64,000 bases of DNA from Pedobacter sp. KBW06 (GCF_003852525.1 NZ_QAJL01000001.1:2183268-2247267); one strand, 5' to 3'; positions 54,772 to 63,556 are shown, counted from the first letter of the stretch. Made by a program: numbers and translations. Notes: generated from the letters alone by a model not told the origin.

Positions 54772-55149
54772 ATGAAAACCTCTCTTAAGTTTATTTTAGC
54801 ACTTCCGGTTGTTCTGATCTCCTTATCCTCATTTAACACGATTAACACATCCAAAGGAGAAGAATGTCAGGTAGTCGAGGTCTACGAAGGAATAACTCCT
54901 GAAACTGATGCAAAAGCACTTACCCCAGACGGTTTGAAAAAACTAACTGTTATCTTAAAGCCTGCCAAACTCAGACATGGCAAATATGATTACAAGCTTA
55001 AAAGACTGGAAAAGGACTTGTATAAGGTTGTTGATAAGGCGCTTTATATCGAAACAAAATATTGCAATAAGTACGCATCCCGGGATGATGCCACGCTGAT
55101 CATTGACTCCAGCTATGGGTCTACCAAAGGTAAACTCATCTTTAAATAA
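54772..55149 (+). CDS. Secreted hypothetical protein (125 residues)
   Basis: A 125-residue protein with a signal-peptide-like N-terminus (FILALPVVLISLSSFNTI, residues 7-24), and a basic, Lys-rich remainder with two Cys (C32 and C98). The stop overlaps the convergent sigma factor stop by 8 bases. No family was recognised. Confidence 0.6.
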   Translation: MKTSLKFILALPVVLISLSSFNTINTSKGEECQVVEVYEGITPETDAKALTPDGLKKLTVILKPAKLRHGKYDYKLKRLEKDLYKVVDKALYIETKYCNKYASRDDATLIIDSSYGSTKGKLIFK

Positions 55150-56380
55150 GCTTTTCCAACTGCTGAATGTGTTTGCTGATGGTGAGTTTATCGGCTGTTG
55201 AAACGGCCAGATCCATTGCCTGCTCATAATGCTTTAATGCTAGGGCATTGTCTACATCAGTATACAGGTTCCCGAGCAGGGAATAATAAAAATGGTTATC
55301 GGTAAGTTTCAGTTTTTCGGCCTCTGCAATTGCGGCCGTTTTCCCGTTCACTTTTGCCAGCGCAAATGTTCTGTTTAAAGCCACAATCGGTGAATATTCC
55401 AGAATCAGCAGGTTGTTATAAAGCTGAAGAATTTGTTCCCATTTTTCTGTTGTATCCTCCTTATAGGTATGCCAATAGGCGATACCAGCTTCCAAATGGT
55501 ACTTGCTCAACTGAGCACCTGCGGCAGACAGTCCCAGATAATATTTTCCCTGATCAATCAGCTCCATGTTCCAAAGACTTTCATCCTGGTCCTGATACAG
55601 AATAGCCTCTCCATTTTGATCGGAACGGGCATCAAACCTTGAAGTGTGAAAACACATTAACGAAAGCAAGGCATTTACTTTTGGAAGGTTGGTATGCGCA
55701 TGTTCCCTGAGCATATAGACCAGTCGCATGGCCTCCGTACAAAAATCCCTCCTGAGTGTTGTGTTCTGAGTAGTGGAATAATAACCTTCAGAAAACAGCA
55801 GGTACAACGTGGTCAGTACATTATCTATACGCAGATTGATCTCATTCAAACTAGGCTGCTGAATGCTGATGTTCAATTCCTTCAACTTCTCCTTTGCCCG
55901 GTTAAGACGCTTATAAACGACCTCTTTATTGGTTAAATAAGCATCTGCAATCTCCTGAATGCCAAAGCCGCAAAGTAAATTTAGCGCCAGCGCTACCTGA
56001 GCTTCTGTGGATATCTGTGGATTGCAGACGGTAAATATCATGGCCAGCTGACTATCTCCGATATTTTTAACGGACAGATCAAGTTCAAATTCTTCTGTAT
56101 TGGCGGTATGATATTGAATTTCCGGAGATAGTTTTTGCTGGAACAGGGAATCTCTTTTGAGGTAATTTTTAGTCTTATTTTTTGCCACGGTGTATAACCA
56201 TGCTCTTGGATTATCGGGTAATCCTTTCGTACTCCAGATCTCTGTAGCGGCAAGGAAAGTATCGCTTACAATATCCTCGGCGATCTCAATATGTGCCATA
56301 CCGAACAAACGGCAAAGTACCGAAACGATTTTCCGGTATTCTGTTCTGAATAAATTGGGGATGAGTTCCTGGTCCTTCAT
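55142..56380 (-). CDS. ECF sigma factor of the ECF42 type, with long C-terminal domain
   Basis: A 412-residue sigma factor. Region 2 (about residues 10-75, EIAEDIVSDTFLAATEIW) and region 4 (about residues 130-175, LLCGFGIQEIADAYLTNKEVV) are followed by a 230-residue C-terminal part with helical, TPR-like repeats, as expected for ECF42 sigma factors. These usually have no anti-sigma factor and are cotranscribed with a YCII/DGPF protein; that partner is directly upstream here, 10 bases away. Confidence 0.87.
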   Translation of the reverse strand: MKDQELIPNLFRTEYRKIVSVLCRLFGMAHIEIAEDIVSDTFLAATEIWSTKGLPDNPRAWLYTVAKNKTKNYLKRDSLFQQKLSPEIQYHTANTEEFELDLSVKNIGDSQLAMIFTVCNPQISTEAQVALALNLLCGFGIQEIADAYLTNKEVVYKRLNRAKEKLKELNISIQQPSLNEINLRIDNVLTTLYLLFSEGYYSTTQNTTLRRDFCTEAMRLVYMLREHAHTNLPKVNALLSLMCFHTSRFDARSDQNGEAILYQDQDESLWNMELIDQGKYYLGLSAAGAQLSKYHLEAGIAYWHTYKEDTTEKWEQILQLYNNLLILEYSPIVALNRTFALAKVNGKTAAIAEAEKLKLTDNHFYYSLLGNLYTDVDNALALKHYEQAMDLAVSTADKLTISKHIQQLEKLI

Positions 56381-56390
56381 TTTAAGAGCT

Positions 56391-56741
56391 CTATCCTTCC
56401 GGCTCGCTGGCCATCCGTATCTCTACATTTCCGCCGAGTTCAAGAATCGGACAACCCTGGGCAATCTCCACTGCATCTTCATAGCTTTCTGCCTTGATAA
56501 TGACCAGTCCGCCTATAGATTCTTTAATTTCCACAAAAGGCCCATTGATCACATGCTTATCTGCCTTTACCACTTTGCCGGATATATCCCAGCGCTGCAG
56601 TGGCCGGGCCAGTTTATTCTGTGCCGCAATTCCGCCAAACCAATTCTGCCAGGCACTGATCGAATTTTGCAATTCTTCCGGAGAAGGCTGTGCTTCTTTA
56701 TTTGTGAAATCTCTTCTGAAAATCAATAAAAAGTCGTTCAT
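56391..56741 (-). CDS. YCII/DGPF-domain protein
   Basis: A 116-residue protein of the YCII fold (MNDFLLIFRRD, then LQRWDISGKVVKADKHVINGPF). The usual DGPF motif reads NGPF here. Members of this family accompany ECF42 sigma factors and are thought to act on a small molecule or to regulate the sigma factor. The gene lies 10 bases upstream of the sigma factor. Confidence 0.85.
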   Translation of the reverse strand: MNDFLLIFRRDFTNKEAQPSPEELQNSISAWQNWFGGIAAQNKLARPLQRWDISGKVVKADKHVINGPFVEIKESIGGLVIIKAESYEDAVEIAQGCPILELGGNVEIRMASEPEG

Positions 56742-56834
56742 GTTCTTCTTTTTTAAATGTAAAAATAACCACTGATATTTATAATAAGGAATAAAAAGTC
56801 CTCATCCGGAAGGATCAGGACTTCTTGCTGCTCT

Positions 56835-57287
56835 CTAGCCAAACATGCCAACTTTATAAGATCCCGGTACATTCGGGAAAGAAATATTAATGCGGTTCCA
56901 GGTATTGATTGAAGTGACAACCATGGTCAGGTCAATCAGTTCAAGTTCAGAAAATTGAGCACTAACCCTTTGATAAACCTCATCAGGCATATGGGCTGCT
57001 GTCAGGGCTTCTGCCCATTCAAAGGCCGCTCTTTCTCTTTCACTATAATAAGGTGTCTCTCTCCATGCACTAAGTCCATATAAGCGTTGTTCAGTTTCTC
57101 CTTTGGCACGTGCATCTTTATAATGCATATCCAGGCAATAAGCACATTGATTGATTTGAGATACCCTGACTTCTATCAGGTGCATCAGTTCAGCACCCAA
57201 AGATGATTTTTTTAAATAACCTGCCATTTCAAAAAGTGGCTTCAATGCGTTTTGTCCTTTTCCGAAGATGTTTATTCTCTTTTCCAT
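56835..57287 (-). CDS. Carboxymuconolactone decarboxylase/AhpD-family protein
   Basis: A 150-residue protein from the ATG at 57287 (MEKRINIFG). It is the second AhpD-like gene of the window, with the redox motif CAYCLDMH at about residues 47-54. Its pattern resembles the one at 48973 (the two share the GETEQR and INTWNRI segments), suggesting paralogues. It is divergent from the AraC gene, which may control it. Confidence 0.85.
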   Translation of the reverse strand: MEKRINIFGKGQNALKPLFEMAGYLKKSSLGAELMHLIEVRVSQINQCAYCLDMHYKDARAKGETEQRLYGLSAWRETPYYSERERAAFEWAEALTAAHMPDEVYQRVSAQFSELELIDLTMVVTSINTWNRINISFPNVPGSYKVGMFG

Positions 57288-57390
57288 TTTGTTATAATTT
57301 TTGAATTTATAACCTGAAGACAAACGGCTTTTTTAAATTGGACAAACTTTGATGATTTTTTTTTATTTTGTATAAATACAAGATCAAAAA

Positions 57391-57849
57391 ATGATTGCAG
57401 ATCAATATCCGAAGGTTTATTTATATCGACGAATCGTTCAGGCAAAACTATTCATCGACAACAACTATGCGGATAAAATAGACCTCAATGGCATTTCTGA
57501 TGAAGCGTATTTTTCGAAATTTCACTTTATCCGGCTGTTTAAATCTGCTTACGGAAAAACACCCCACCAGTACCTAAAATATGTGAGAATAGAAAAGGCC
57601 AAAGAATTGCTAAAAAACAACAGTACTGTTTCCGAAGCCTGCTTTTTAGTAGGTTTTGACAGCCTTTCTTCCTTCAGCGGGCTTTTCTCAAAAGTTGTCG
57701 GTAAATCTCCATCCGGTTATCTCAAACATCAGCAGGAGGTTCAAAAGCAAATCAGCCTGACACCGCTTGCCTTTGTGCCTGGCTGCTACGCCTATCAGCA
57801 TGGCTGGCTTGATCCTGAGAATAGCAATTTTGAAGAACCCGATATCTAA
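57391..57849 (+). CDS. AraC-family regulator, DNA-binding domain only
   Basis: A 152-residue protein that consists almost entirely of the two AraC HTH motifs (residues 25-110, with ISDEAYFSKFHFIRLFKSAYG and VSEACFLVGFDSLSSFSGLF). There is no separate ligand-binding domain; the final 40 residues (to CYAYQHGW) are unassigned. It is divergent from the AhpD-like gene at 56835, and 47 bases upstream of the VOC gene. Confidence 0.88.
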   Translation: MIADQYPKVYLYRRIVQAKLFIDNNYADKIDLNGISDEAYFSKFHFIRLFKSAYGKTPHQYLKYVRIEKAKELLKNNSTVSEACFLVGFDSLSSFSGLFSKVVGKSPSGYLKHQQEVQKQISLTPLAFVPGCYAYQHGWLDPENSNFEEPDI

Positions 57850-57896
57850 ATTATTCTTCAAGTTTGTAATGAGTTTAACATCTAACCGAAATTACC

Positions 57897-58331
57897 ATGA
57901 TTACTAAAATGAGCATTACAAACATTCATGTCATAGACCAGAATAGCGCTTATGACTTCTATGTAAACAAATTAGGCTTCAAACTTGTAGACGACATCCC
58001 TATGGGGCCCGAAACCCGATGGCTTACCGTTTCACCTCCCGAACAACCCGATTTACAACTGGTATTGTTTCCGGTTACCGTAAGTAAAATGTTTCCGAAA
58101 GAAATCGCAGAAAACTTAATAGACCTCATCAAAAAAGGAATATTTGGCTGTGGGGTGTTAACCTGTACAGATATATTTGCTACCTATGAAGAGCTGAAAG
58201 CCAAAGGAGTGGAATTTATAAAGCCTCCCACCAAGGAGTTTTACGGAACAGAAGCATTATTTAAAGATGATTCCGGCAACTATTTTTCATTGCAACCTTT
58301 AAACAATTTTGACAATGAAAACAATCTTTGA
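57897..58331 (+). CDS. VOC-family (glyoxalase-like) protein
   Basis: A 144-residue protein with one vicinal-oxygen-chelate fold made of two beta-alpha-beta-beta-beta modules. The first has ITNIHVIDQNSAYDFYVNKLGFK, and the second ends in KDDSGNYFSLQPL, a common dioxygenase/glyoxalase ending. Candidate metal residues are a His near the N-terminus and a Glu in the C-terminal part. The reaction is not known. It overlaps the DUF1569-like gene by 17 bases. Confidence 0.85.
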   Translation: MITKMSITNIHVIDQNSAYDFYVNKLGFKLVDDIPMGPETRWLTVSPPEQPDLQLVLFPVTVSKMFPKEIAENLIDLIKKGIFGCGVLTCTDIFATYEELKAKGVEFIKPPTKEFYGTEALFKDDSGNYFSLQPLNNFDNENNL

Positions 58332-58767
58332 TCCGGCAATACGGGAGGAGCTGACACTAAGAGTCGAGGCACTCGATGAAAACAATAAAGCGCTTTGGGG
58401 CAAAATGAATGTTTTTCAAATGGCCAGACATTGCAGCATATGGAATGAATGGGTTTTAGGAAAAAGCAATATCTCGAGTAAACAAGGTTTATTAGGTAAA
58501 ATCTTTGGGCAATTCGCACTCAGATGCAATACTAAAGACGACAAACCATTGGGTAAAAATACGCCAACCGGAAAAGCATTCACGGTAAAACAAAAAAAAG
58601 GTGATCTGAATGCCGAAAAGAAAATCCTGATCCATTTAATAACTGATTTTGAAAACTTTTCAAATGATGAGTTTTTTCACGATTTCTTTGGCAAAATGAC
58701 AAGAGAACAAATAGGCATCTTTGCCTATAAACATTCAGATCATCATTTAAGGCAGTTTAATGTTTAA
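58315..58767 (+). CDS. DUF1569/DinB-like protein
   Basis: A 150-residue helical protein from the ATG at 58315 (MKTIFDPA), inside the 3-prime end of the VOC gene. It has NVFQMARHCSIWNEW and YKHSDHHLRQF, giving the three His expected for the DinB/DUF1569 metal site. Such proteins include small thiol- or metal-dependent transferases. No function was recognised. Confidence 0.8.
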   Translation: MKTIFDPAIREELTLRVEALDENNKALWGKMNVFQMARHCSIWNEWVLGKSNISSKQGLLGKIFGQFALRCNTKDDKPLGKNTPTGKAFTVKQKKGDLNAEKKILIHLITDFENFSNDEFFHDFFGKMTREQIGIFAYKHSDHHLRQFNV

Positions 58768-58786
58768 CTGTTCTACAAAGGCTTGG

Positions 58787-59314
58787 CTATGCCTGCTCCA
58801 AAACAGATCCGGTAAGGCTGTCGTGTTTTAATTCGTACTCTAGTTCCTGGTCTTCCAAATCTGCGGTTTTAATGAAGTTCAATCGATCAAGAAGTTTTCT
58901 GGCCTTGTCGTTATTTTCACTTGTTATCGCATAAATACGGTTCAATCCGATGTTATTGATGCCAAAGTCTATGGCCAGGGACATGGATAAAGTCATAAAA
59001 CCTTGTCCCTGGTATTGAGGTAATAAAACGCAGCCAAGTTCTCCGGCTCCTTTATCAAACCCACGGTAATAACCGCAGGTTCCGACAATTTTATTTGTTG
59101 CATTCTCTACGATGCCCCAATGAATTGAATCGCCCTCAAGATAATTTTTATTGATTTTATCCTGCATTTCTATTGCCTCCTGCGCTGTCGTTGCCTGAAC
59201 CGCATCATAAAATGAAATTTCAATAATGTCGTTGATGTCAGAAGACTGAATTTGTCGTAGTGAGATTTTCTCCGAGATAATGGTTGGAAAAATGTTGTAA
59301 GGCGGTAATTTCAT
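58787..59314 (-). CDS. GNAT-family N-acetyltransferase (RimJ/RimL-like)
   Basis: A 175-residue acetyltransferase from the ATG at 59314 (MKLPPYNIFP); longer frames start upstream at 59341 and 59356. The RimJ-type pattern is seen: ISLRQIQSSDINDIIEI near the start, ELGCVLLPQYQGQGFMTLSM (acetyl-CoA loop Q-x-x-G-x-G/A) and NNDKARKLLDRLNF. The start of the protein overlaps or abuts the end of the peptidase gene. The substrate is unknown. Confidence 0.85.
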   Translation of the reverse strand: MKLPPYNIFPTIISEKISLRQIQSSDINDIIEISFYDAVQATTAQEAIEMQDKINKNYLEGDSIHWGIVENATNKIVGTCGYYRGFDKGAGELGCVLLPQYQGQGFMTLSMSLAIDFGINNIGLNRIYAITSENNDKARKLLDRLNFIKTADLEDQELEYELKHDSLTGSVLEQA

Positions 59315-59340
59315 TTTACAAGATACCAAAATTCCATTCA

Positions 59341-61179
59341 TTACGGATCCAACCAAATCACACTTGCCGAACCAATTCTATATTTCCCGTCTTCAGTTTT
59401 AACTTTAATGTTATTCTGTGCTAATGCATCTGCATCGACCCAACCATCATTGTTCTTTTTTTGCCATTCTTCACCCCAGGAATTATGTATTTTAAACACA
59501 TCTTTTGTAATGTCTGCATTTTTAACTTTTTTGTAACCTGAAATAACCAAAGAATGCCCCATTTCACATTCATTGCCCTGACTTTGTGAAACACATATTG
59601 AAGTACAAAGAACTGGCTTTCCATATTTCAGCCCTTTAATCACCTGATTTTTAACCCCCGTAAAATCCACATTCATTGAATCCAAAGGATAAGCAGCAGC
59701 ACTGAACCCGGGAGGAAAAACTTCCCTCCTGCATTCGCTAAAAAAAAGCACGTATAAAAACTGGTCGAAATTGCTTTTTGTCAGCGCCTTTTTAAAGGTT
59801 GCCTCGTTAAATTTTAAATCAACATAAGTGTTCAGTGTGGCAACTTCCTGCCTGCAGTCTTTAACATTTATTTCATTGTTACTTTTTAGCCTTTCAAAAG
59901 CTGATTTTAAATAATTAAAAAACTCGTCTCTTTTCACCAGTCCGGCAGCGCCGATTGAACTGAAACTCCTGACTAAATTTTCAAAAGGCTTACAATTCTC
60001 TAAAATCAACTGTACACCGCTGTTAGATAAATTATTAATGATCTCATCCATACCAACACCTTTTTTTTGATTGGGCTGAAAGGTGTAATCTTCATTTACA
60101 CTTCTATTGGTATAGACCATTAATCCAAAATAAGAAATGGCGCTGTCAGCAGGTGGATTTTTACAATCAGGAATATCACTTTTCCACTTTTGACAGGTAT
60201 AATGTTGTAATAAAGTTGCCAAACTAAAAGCTTTACAATCGCCAATATCGTCCTGTGTCTTATAAGCAGGCATATTGGCTATTTCTATTTTAGATCCCAT
60301 CACCTCTTCGTAAATCAGGCTTGGTTTAATGATTGCGTGGCTCAAATCATCGCCTTTGCAATAAACAGGTATAAAAGGATTGGTATAACTAAAATTTTTG
60401 CCCTCAACATGTGTACCCGAAACCTTGACCGGGTCTGTATAAATCGTTGCAGGATTTTCCCTCTCATAACCTTCCTTCTCTTTGGTGCTGAGATCTTGTT
60501 CCCAATCCCGTTTCAAAGATAAAAACTGATAAAAGCCATCTTTATGGATGTCAAAATCATAACCAAACTGTTGCTGCAGTTCAGGTTCAGAAAGCTGTTT
60601 CAACTGCTGTTTGTACAGACTAAGCATTTCATTCGGGTACAAAGGCATTACTTTATTGTTAACCCAGCGGCCATTTTCCCAATGTGCCCGCATCAAATGC
60701 AAAGTTTCAATATTGTAATGATAAAGTGTGGGATGCAGCTGGTACTGCTTTCCCCAAAAAGCATAGAAACCCTGGTTTTCATGGGTAAATATTTTAGTCT
60801 CTTCACATAAGCCATCAGCAGACATTTTCACGATAAAACCGTTATGCCTATTGCCTTTGTAAAGTTCCGGAACAAAGATAAACCCATCTCCTTTGCTGTT
60901 TTCCAATAACGTTGGCGTACCATAGCCCTCCATATTTTCAGAAATAAAATATTTTCTATGAAGTTTTAGTTTGGATTTAATTTTTACGATGCTCAATTCG
61001 GTTTCAAAAAACCGGGTTCCACTGTCGGAAACCTTAAATCGCTTTAGGTTAGGAACTGACAGAAATCTATTACGAATATTTGGCAAATGATTGTTGCCAT
61101 CAACTGCCCACACTGCGTTAGACAGGAGGATTGTACCCGTACCAAGTAAACTATTTTTAACAAATTTCCTTCTGTCCAT
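59341..61179 (-). CDS. Tat-exported papain-like (C1A) cysteine peptidase
   Basis: A 612-residue protein with a twin-arginine signal (MDRRKFVKNSLLGTGTILLS, cleavage near VWA). Residues about 30-290 form an extra domain with no recognised match. The rest is a papain-type fold with the catalytic triad Q309 plus C315 (QDDIGDCKAFS), H542 (MGHSLVISGY) and N566 (HNSWGEEW). It would cleave proteins in the periplasm or outside the cell. The N-terminal domain is not a typical papain propeptide and may choose the substrate. The GNAT gene overlaps or follows its 3-prime end directly. Confidence 0.83.
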   Translation of the reverse strand: MDRRKFVKNSLLGTGTILLSNAVWAVDGNNHLPNIRNRFLSVPNLKRFKVSDSGTRFFETELSIVKIKSKLKLHRKYFISENMEGYGTPTLLENSKGDGFIFVPELYKGNRHNGFIVKMSADGLCEETKIFTHENQGFYAFWGKQYQLHPTLYHYNIETLHLMRAHWENGRWVNNKVMPLYPNEMLSLYKQQLKQLSEPELQQQFGYDFDIHKDGFYQFLSLKRDWEQDLSTKEKEGYERENPATIYTDPVKVSGTHVEGKNFSYTNPFIPVYCKGDDLSHAIIKPSLIYEEVMGSKIEIANMPAYKTQDDIGDCKAFSLATLLQHYTCQKWKSDIPDCKNPPADSAISYFGLMVYTNRSVNEDYTFQPNQKKGVGMDEIINNLSNSGVQLILENCKPFENLVRSFSSIGAAGLVKRDEFFNYLKSAFERLKSNNEINVKDCRQEVATLNTYVDLKFNEATFKKALTKSNFDQFLYVLFFSECRREVFPPGFSAAAYPLDSMNVDFTGVKNQVIKGLKYGKPVLCTSICVSQSQGNECEMGHSLVISGYKKVKNADITKDVFKIHNSWGEEWQKKNNDGWVDADALAQNNIKVKTEDGKYRIGSASVIWLDP

Positions 61180-61651
61180 CGCCAGCCCAATTTTAACAAT
61201 TCTTTTTTATCCGAAATCGCCGTTTCCAAATCAGCCCCGCCTTTAGTTCAATCAACACGCTTTCCTGAAGTTAACAATTATTAATAGATTTCACCACCGT
61301 TCTTTCGGCATCAATATTACCTTTCGGGCATAAATACTTACACACATCATTACATTTAATATGGATGGTAGTCCGCTATCACTCGAAATTCACGATCGAT
61401 TAAACTATGTACCAGATCCAACGCATTTTTTAGATATGAAAAAGCAATTAATGACAAGAGCCCGTTGAAAAATAAAACTCATTTGTAAATGGGTCTAATT
61501 GCAAAATAAAACGTTTTACAAATTTTTCGACACAGGCATCCCAGTTTAATCTAAGGGCATTCTTCTTTTGTTTGCATGTAATTTATATCCTAAAAATCAA
61601 ATAATGGCTAATAATTTGCGTTGTATCAATACACACACAAATTCAACCATT
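61180..61651. other. Gene-poor stretch before the broken small secreted-protein gene
   Basis: These 472 bases hold no convincing gene. A 35-codon frame (61361-61468, MDGSPLSLEIHDRLNY onwards) has no clear ribosome-binding site or family and is probably chance or a remnant. The final part, before 61652, should contain the promoter of the broken gene, but no clear -7 box is seen. Confidence 0.5.
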
Positions 61652-61966
61652 ATGAAAAAATTACTCCTTGGAGTCATGGCATGCTTTGCTATGACCTCCC
61701 GTGCCCAGGTGCACGAATCGAAAAATTTCATTTACCTCTATTCCGATTCTGTGATTTACGCCAAAGACGTCAAATTACGGCCTGATTTTTCCGGATACCT
61801 GCAGCTTCGGGCTGATTCCAGAAAGGTTCCAACAGAACAGGTCAAATTCTTCAGTAATGCAGACGGATTTTTTGCCAATACCAAAAGATTTAATTTTGGT
61901 AGCATAACCTCCTTTTCTGAACGAATTATCGAAGGTGTAACCCTTCCTAAATATCGGACTGTGTAA
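61652..61966 (+). pseudogene. Small secreted protein, 5-prime part interrupted by an IS3 remnant
   Basis: From the ATG at 61652 (preferred over 61568, because the signal peptide MKKLLLGVMACFAMTSRAQ starts there) the frame runs 104 codons. Codons up to 103 (ending LPKYRT) are the host gene; the last Val and the stop come from the inserted element. The host frame appears to resume at 62395 with TIFRFYQVAS and ends with GKWR, giving a predicted original length of about 128 residues. No family was recognised. Confidence 0.7.
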
Positions 61967-62394
61967 AAGACGAAAATTCGTAACTTTAAAACACAGTAAG
62001 ATGAAAAAGTCAAAAATTAGTGAAGCTCAGATAGTAGCTGCGATCAAAGAACACGAATCAGGAAAAACGGCTGCAGATATCTGCCATGGATTGGGTGTAC
62101 ACCAGGCTACCTTTTATAACTGGAAGAAAAAGTACGCAGGGATGGACAGTCAGGAACTTCGCCGACTCAAGGAGCTGGAAGAAGAAAACCGCAGACTGAA
62201 ACACATGTATGCAGAATTAGCTCTGGATAATAAGATCTTGAAAGACGTATTGTCAAAAAAGTGGTAAAGCCCTGCCAGCGAAAGGATATGGCTGCTTATG
62301 TGATGTCCCATCATCATACAAGTATTAGCAGGGCTTGCAAGGTGATTTGCTTGCCTAAGTCCATGTATTATTACAAAAAGATCAAAGACGCTAT
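61961..62394 (+). mobile_element. Truncated IS3-family insertion sequence
   Basis: The element contains an intact OrfA and only the first part of OrfB. Its left end is near 61961 and its right end is lost. ACT stands on both sides (61958-61960 and 62395-62397), compatible with a 3-bp target duplication, but no matching inverted repeats were found. A shortened copy that cannot transpose on its own is the best reading. Confidence 0.65.
62001..62267 (+). CDS. IS3-family transposase OrfA
   Basis: An 88-residue OrfA with the typical HTH (ISEAQIVAAIKEHESGKTAA, then ICHGLGVHQATFYNWKKKY) and a C-terminal leucine-zipper-like helix (ELEEENRRLKHMYAELALDN). The last codons carry a run of six As and a G (A6G at 62255-62261), the type of site used for programmed -1 frameshifting into OrfB. 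Confidence 0.9.
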   Translation: MKKSKISEAQIVAAIKEHESGKTAADICHGLGVHQATFYNWKKKYAGMDSQELRRLKELEEENRRLKHMYAELALDNKILKDVLSKKW

Positions 62395-62461
62395 ACTATT
62401 TTCCGGTTTTATCAGGTGGCTTCCACGGTGGGCAATTACGATAAAGCCATTTTTACATTAG
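62261..62461 (+). pseudogene. IS3 OrfB, truncated remnant
   Basis: The first 40 or so codons (VKPCQRKDMAAYVMSHHHTS, then ACKVICLPKSMYYYKK) are the N-terminus of IS3 OrfB. The frame then runs out of the element at about 62394, so residues after about KIKDA are host DNA. The DDE catalytic domain is missing. Confidence 0.8.
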
Positions 62462-62475
62462 GGAAGTGGCGCTAA
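62395..62475 (+). pseudogene. 3-prime fragment of the interrupted secreted-protein gene
   Basis: In a different frame from OrfB, 27 codons read TIFRFYQVASTVGNYDKAIF followed by TLGKWR and a stop at 62473-62475. Joined after codon 103 of the 61652 gene, this keeps a continuous reading frame. The mix of residues looks like real protein. Confidence 0.5.
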
Positions 62476-62617
62476 TGTATGCTGTCCAAATGTGATCAAA
62501 AAGAAACCATTTAACAGAAGTATCAGTAAGCTTGTTTTATAATTCATCATCTAAAATATCCAGCGAAATTAACCCCGGCACATGACAGACATATTAACAA
62601 AACATTAAATATCCTAA

Positions 62618-62665
62618 CCTTGCAGCCACCTCTTCATAATTTTGATCAGCACTCGCATCCACACC
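62618..62665 (+). repeat. Promoter-like 48-bp repeat, copy 1
   Basis: This copy matches 63923-63970 at 37 of 48 positions. It contains TTG at 62620-62622 and a perfect -7 box, TAATTTTG, at 62637-62644. On the plus strand it faces the 3-prime end of the convergent hydrolase gene, so no gene follows it in its direction. Confidence 0.6.
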
Positions 62666-62668
62666 TAA

Positions 62669-63472
62669 TCACTTTAATGATTGTAGCATATTGGACAACT
62701 CTACAGGCATTGTTATCATGGCATCATGGCCCGTTTTAAGTTCCAGATACTTCCAGTTTTTGCTCTTTTTTGTTTTGTCTGCAAAAGGTTGGATCGCTCT
62801 TAGTTCCGGTCCGGTACAGGCAATATAAGTCAGCGGCAAATGATTACCGTAAGGATGCTTTAACTCCAAAGGCTGGCAAAATGTTTTAAATGGCTGATTG
62901 GTCAGACGGTCATTTACCCATTTAATATCGGCTAAGTTAGTCACGCCAAAAAAATCACTGGTGAAGAACGGGATACTTAGTCCATTGTCGTAGTCCATTG
63001 ACACCTTAATGAAATATTCCCGGATGTCTTCCGGACTTACATCTAGTGCGCTTTGGCCATTCTCCATAAGCATCGCGTCAAGAAAGACCAGTTTAGACAA
63101 CCGATCCGGCATCCTGTCTGCAACACCTGCTATCACAGCTCCGGCATAGCTATGGCCCACTAAAACTACATTGTGCAAGTCTTCTGTAATCAGGAAATTT
63201 ACAATATCTGTAATATGAGTATTCAGATCGATCTCGTCATTAAATGTATTTTTATGTTCCCCAAGTCCACTCAACGTTGGCGTATAAACAAGGTTTCCTT
63301 TGCTGCGCAATTCCGTGCTTACCCTTTGCCAACACCAGCCACCATGAAAAGCACCATGAACTAAGACAAAAATGGGCTTATTTGACGTAGATTGTGCATT
63401 TATTTCGAAAACTGATAGTAGTAACATTAGTAAGATGAAAAACGACTTTGTACTTTTGATTAATGATTTCAT
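62669..63472 (-). CDS. Secreted alpha/beta hydrolase (esterase-like)
   Basis: A 267-residue protein with a signal peptide (about residues 10-27, cleavage near NAQ). The oxyanion segment LVHGAFHGGWCW, the nucleophile S108 in VGHSYAG and the C-terminal His in TGHDAM are those of the EstC/hydroxynitrile lyase-like group of small esterases. The substrate is unknown. The divergent HxlR regulator 84 bases away is its likely controller. Confidence 0.88.
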   Translation of the reverse strand: MKSLIKSTKSFFILLMLLLSVFEINAQSTSNKPIFVLVHGAFHGGWCWQRVSTELRSKGNLVYTPTLSGLGEHKNTFNDEIDLNTHITDIVNFLITEDLHNVVLVGHSYAGAVIAGVADRMPDRLSKLVFLDAMLMENGQSALDVSPEDIREYFIKVSMDYDNGLSIPFFTSDFFGVTNLADIKWVNDRLTNQPFKTFCQPLELKHPYGNHLPLTYIACTGPELRAIQPFADKTKKSKNWKYLELKTGHDAMITMPVELSNMLQSLK

Positions 63473-63522
63473 AATATTCTATTTTATGCAAAAGTTGTCA
63501 ATGTCTTTTTACAATTCAATAA

Positions 63523-63538
63523 CTCACCCGAAAGTGAG
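63523..63538. promoter_or_regulatory. Dyad in the hydrolase/HxlR intergenic region
   Basis: CTCAC-CCGAAA-GTGAG forms a perfect 5+6+5 dyad 19 bases before the HxlR start. It is a candidate operator for the HxlR protein, located between the two divergent genes. Confidence 0.4.
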
Positions 63539-63556
63539 CAAACCTCAAATCAGAAT

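Noticed and set aside
61361..61468. A 35-codon frame (MDGSPLSLEIHDR onwards)
   Set aside because: No ribosome-binding site, no neighbours in one operon and no family; it may be a remnant or chance.
62618..62665. Reading the 48-bp repeats as remnants of a coding gene (minus strand gives DQNYEE-like residues)
   Set aside because: The TTG and TAATTTTG boxes at equal spacing explain the conservation better as promoter elements.
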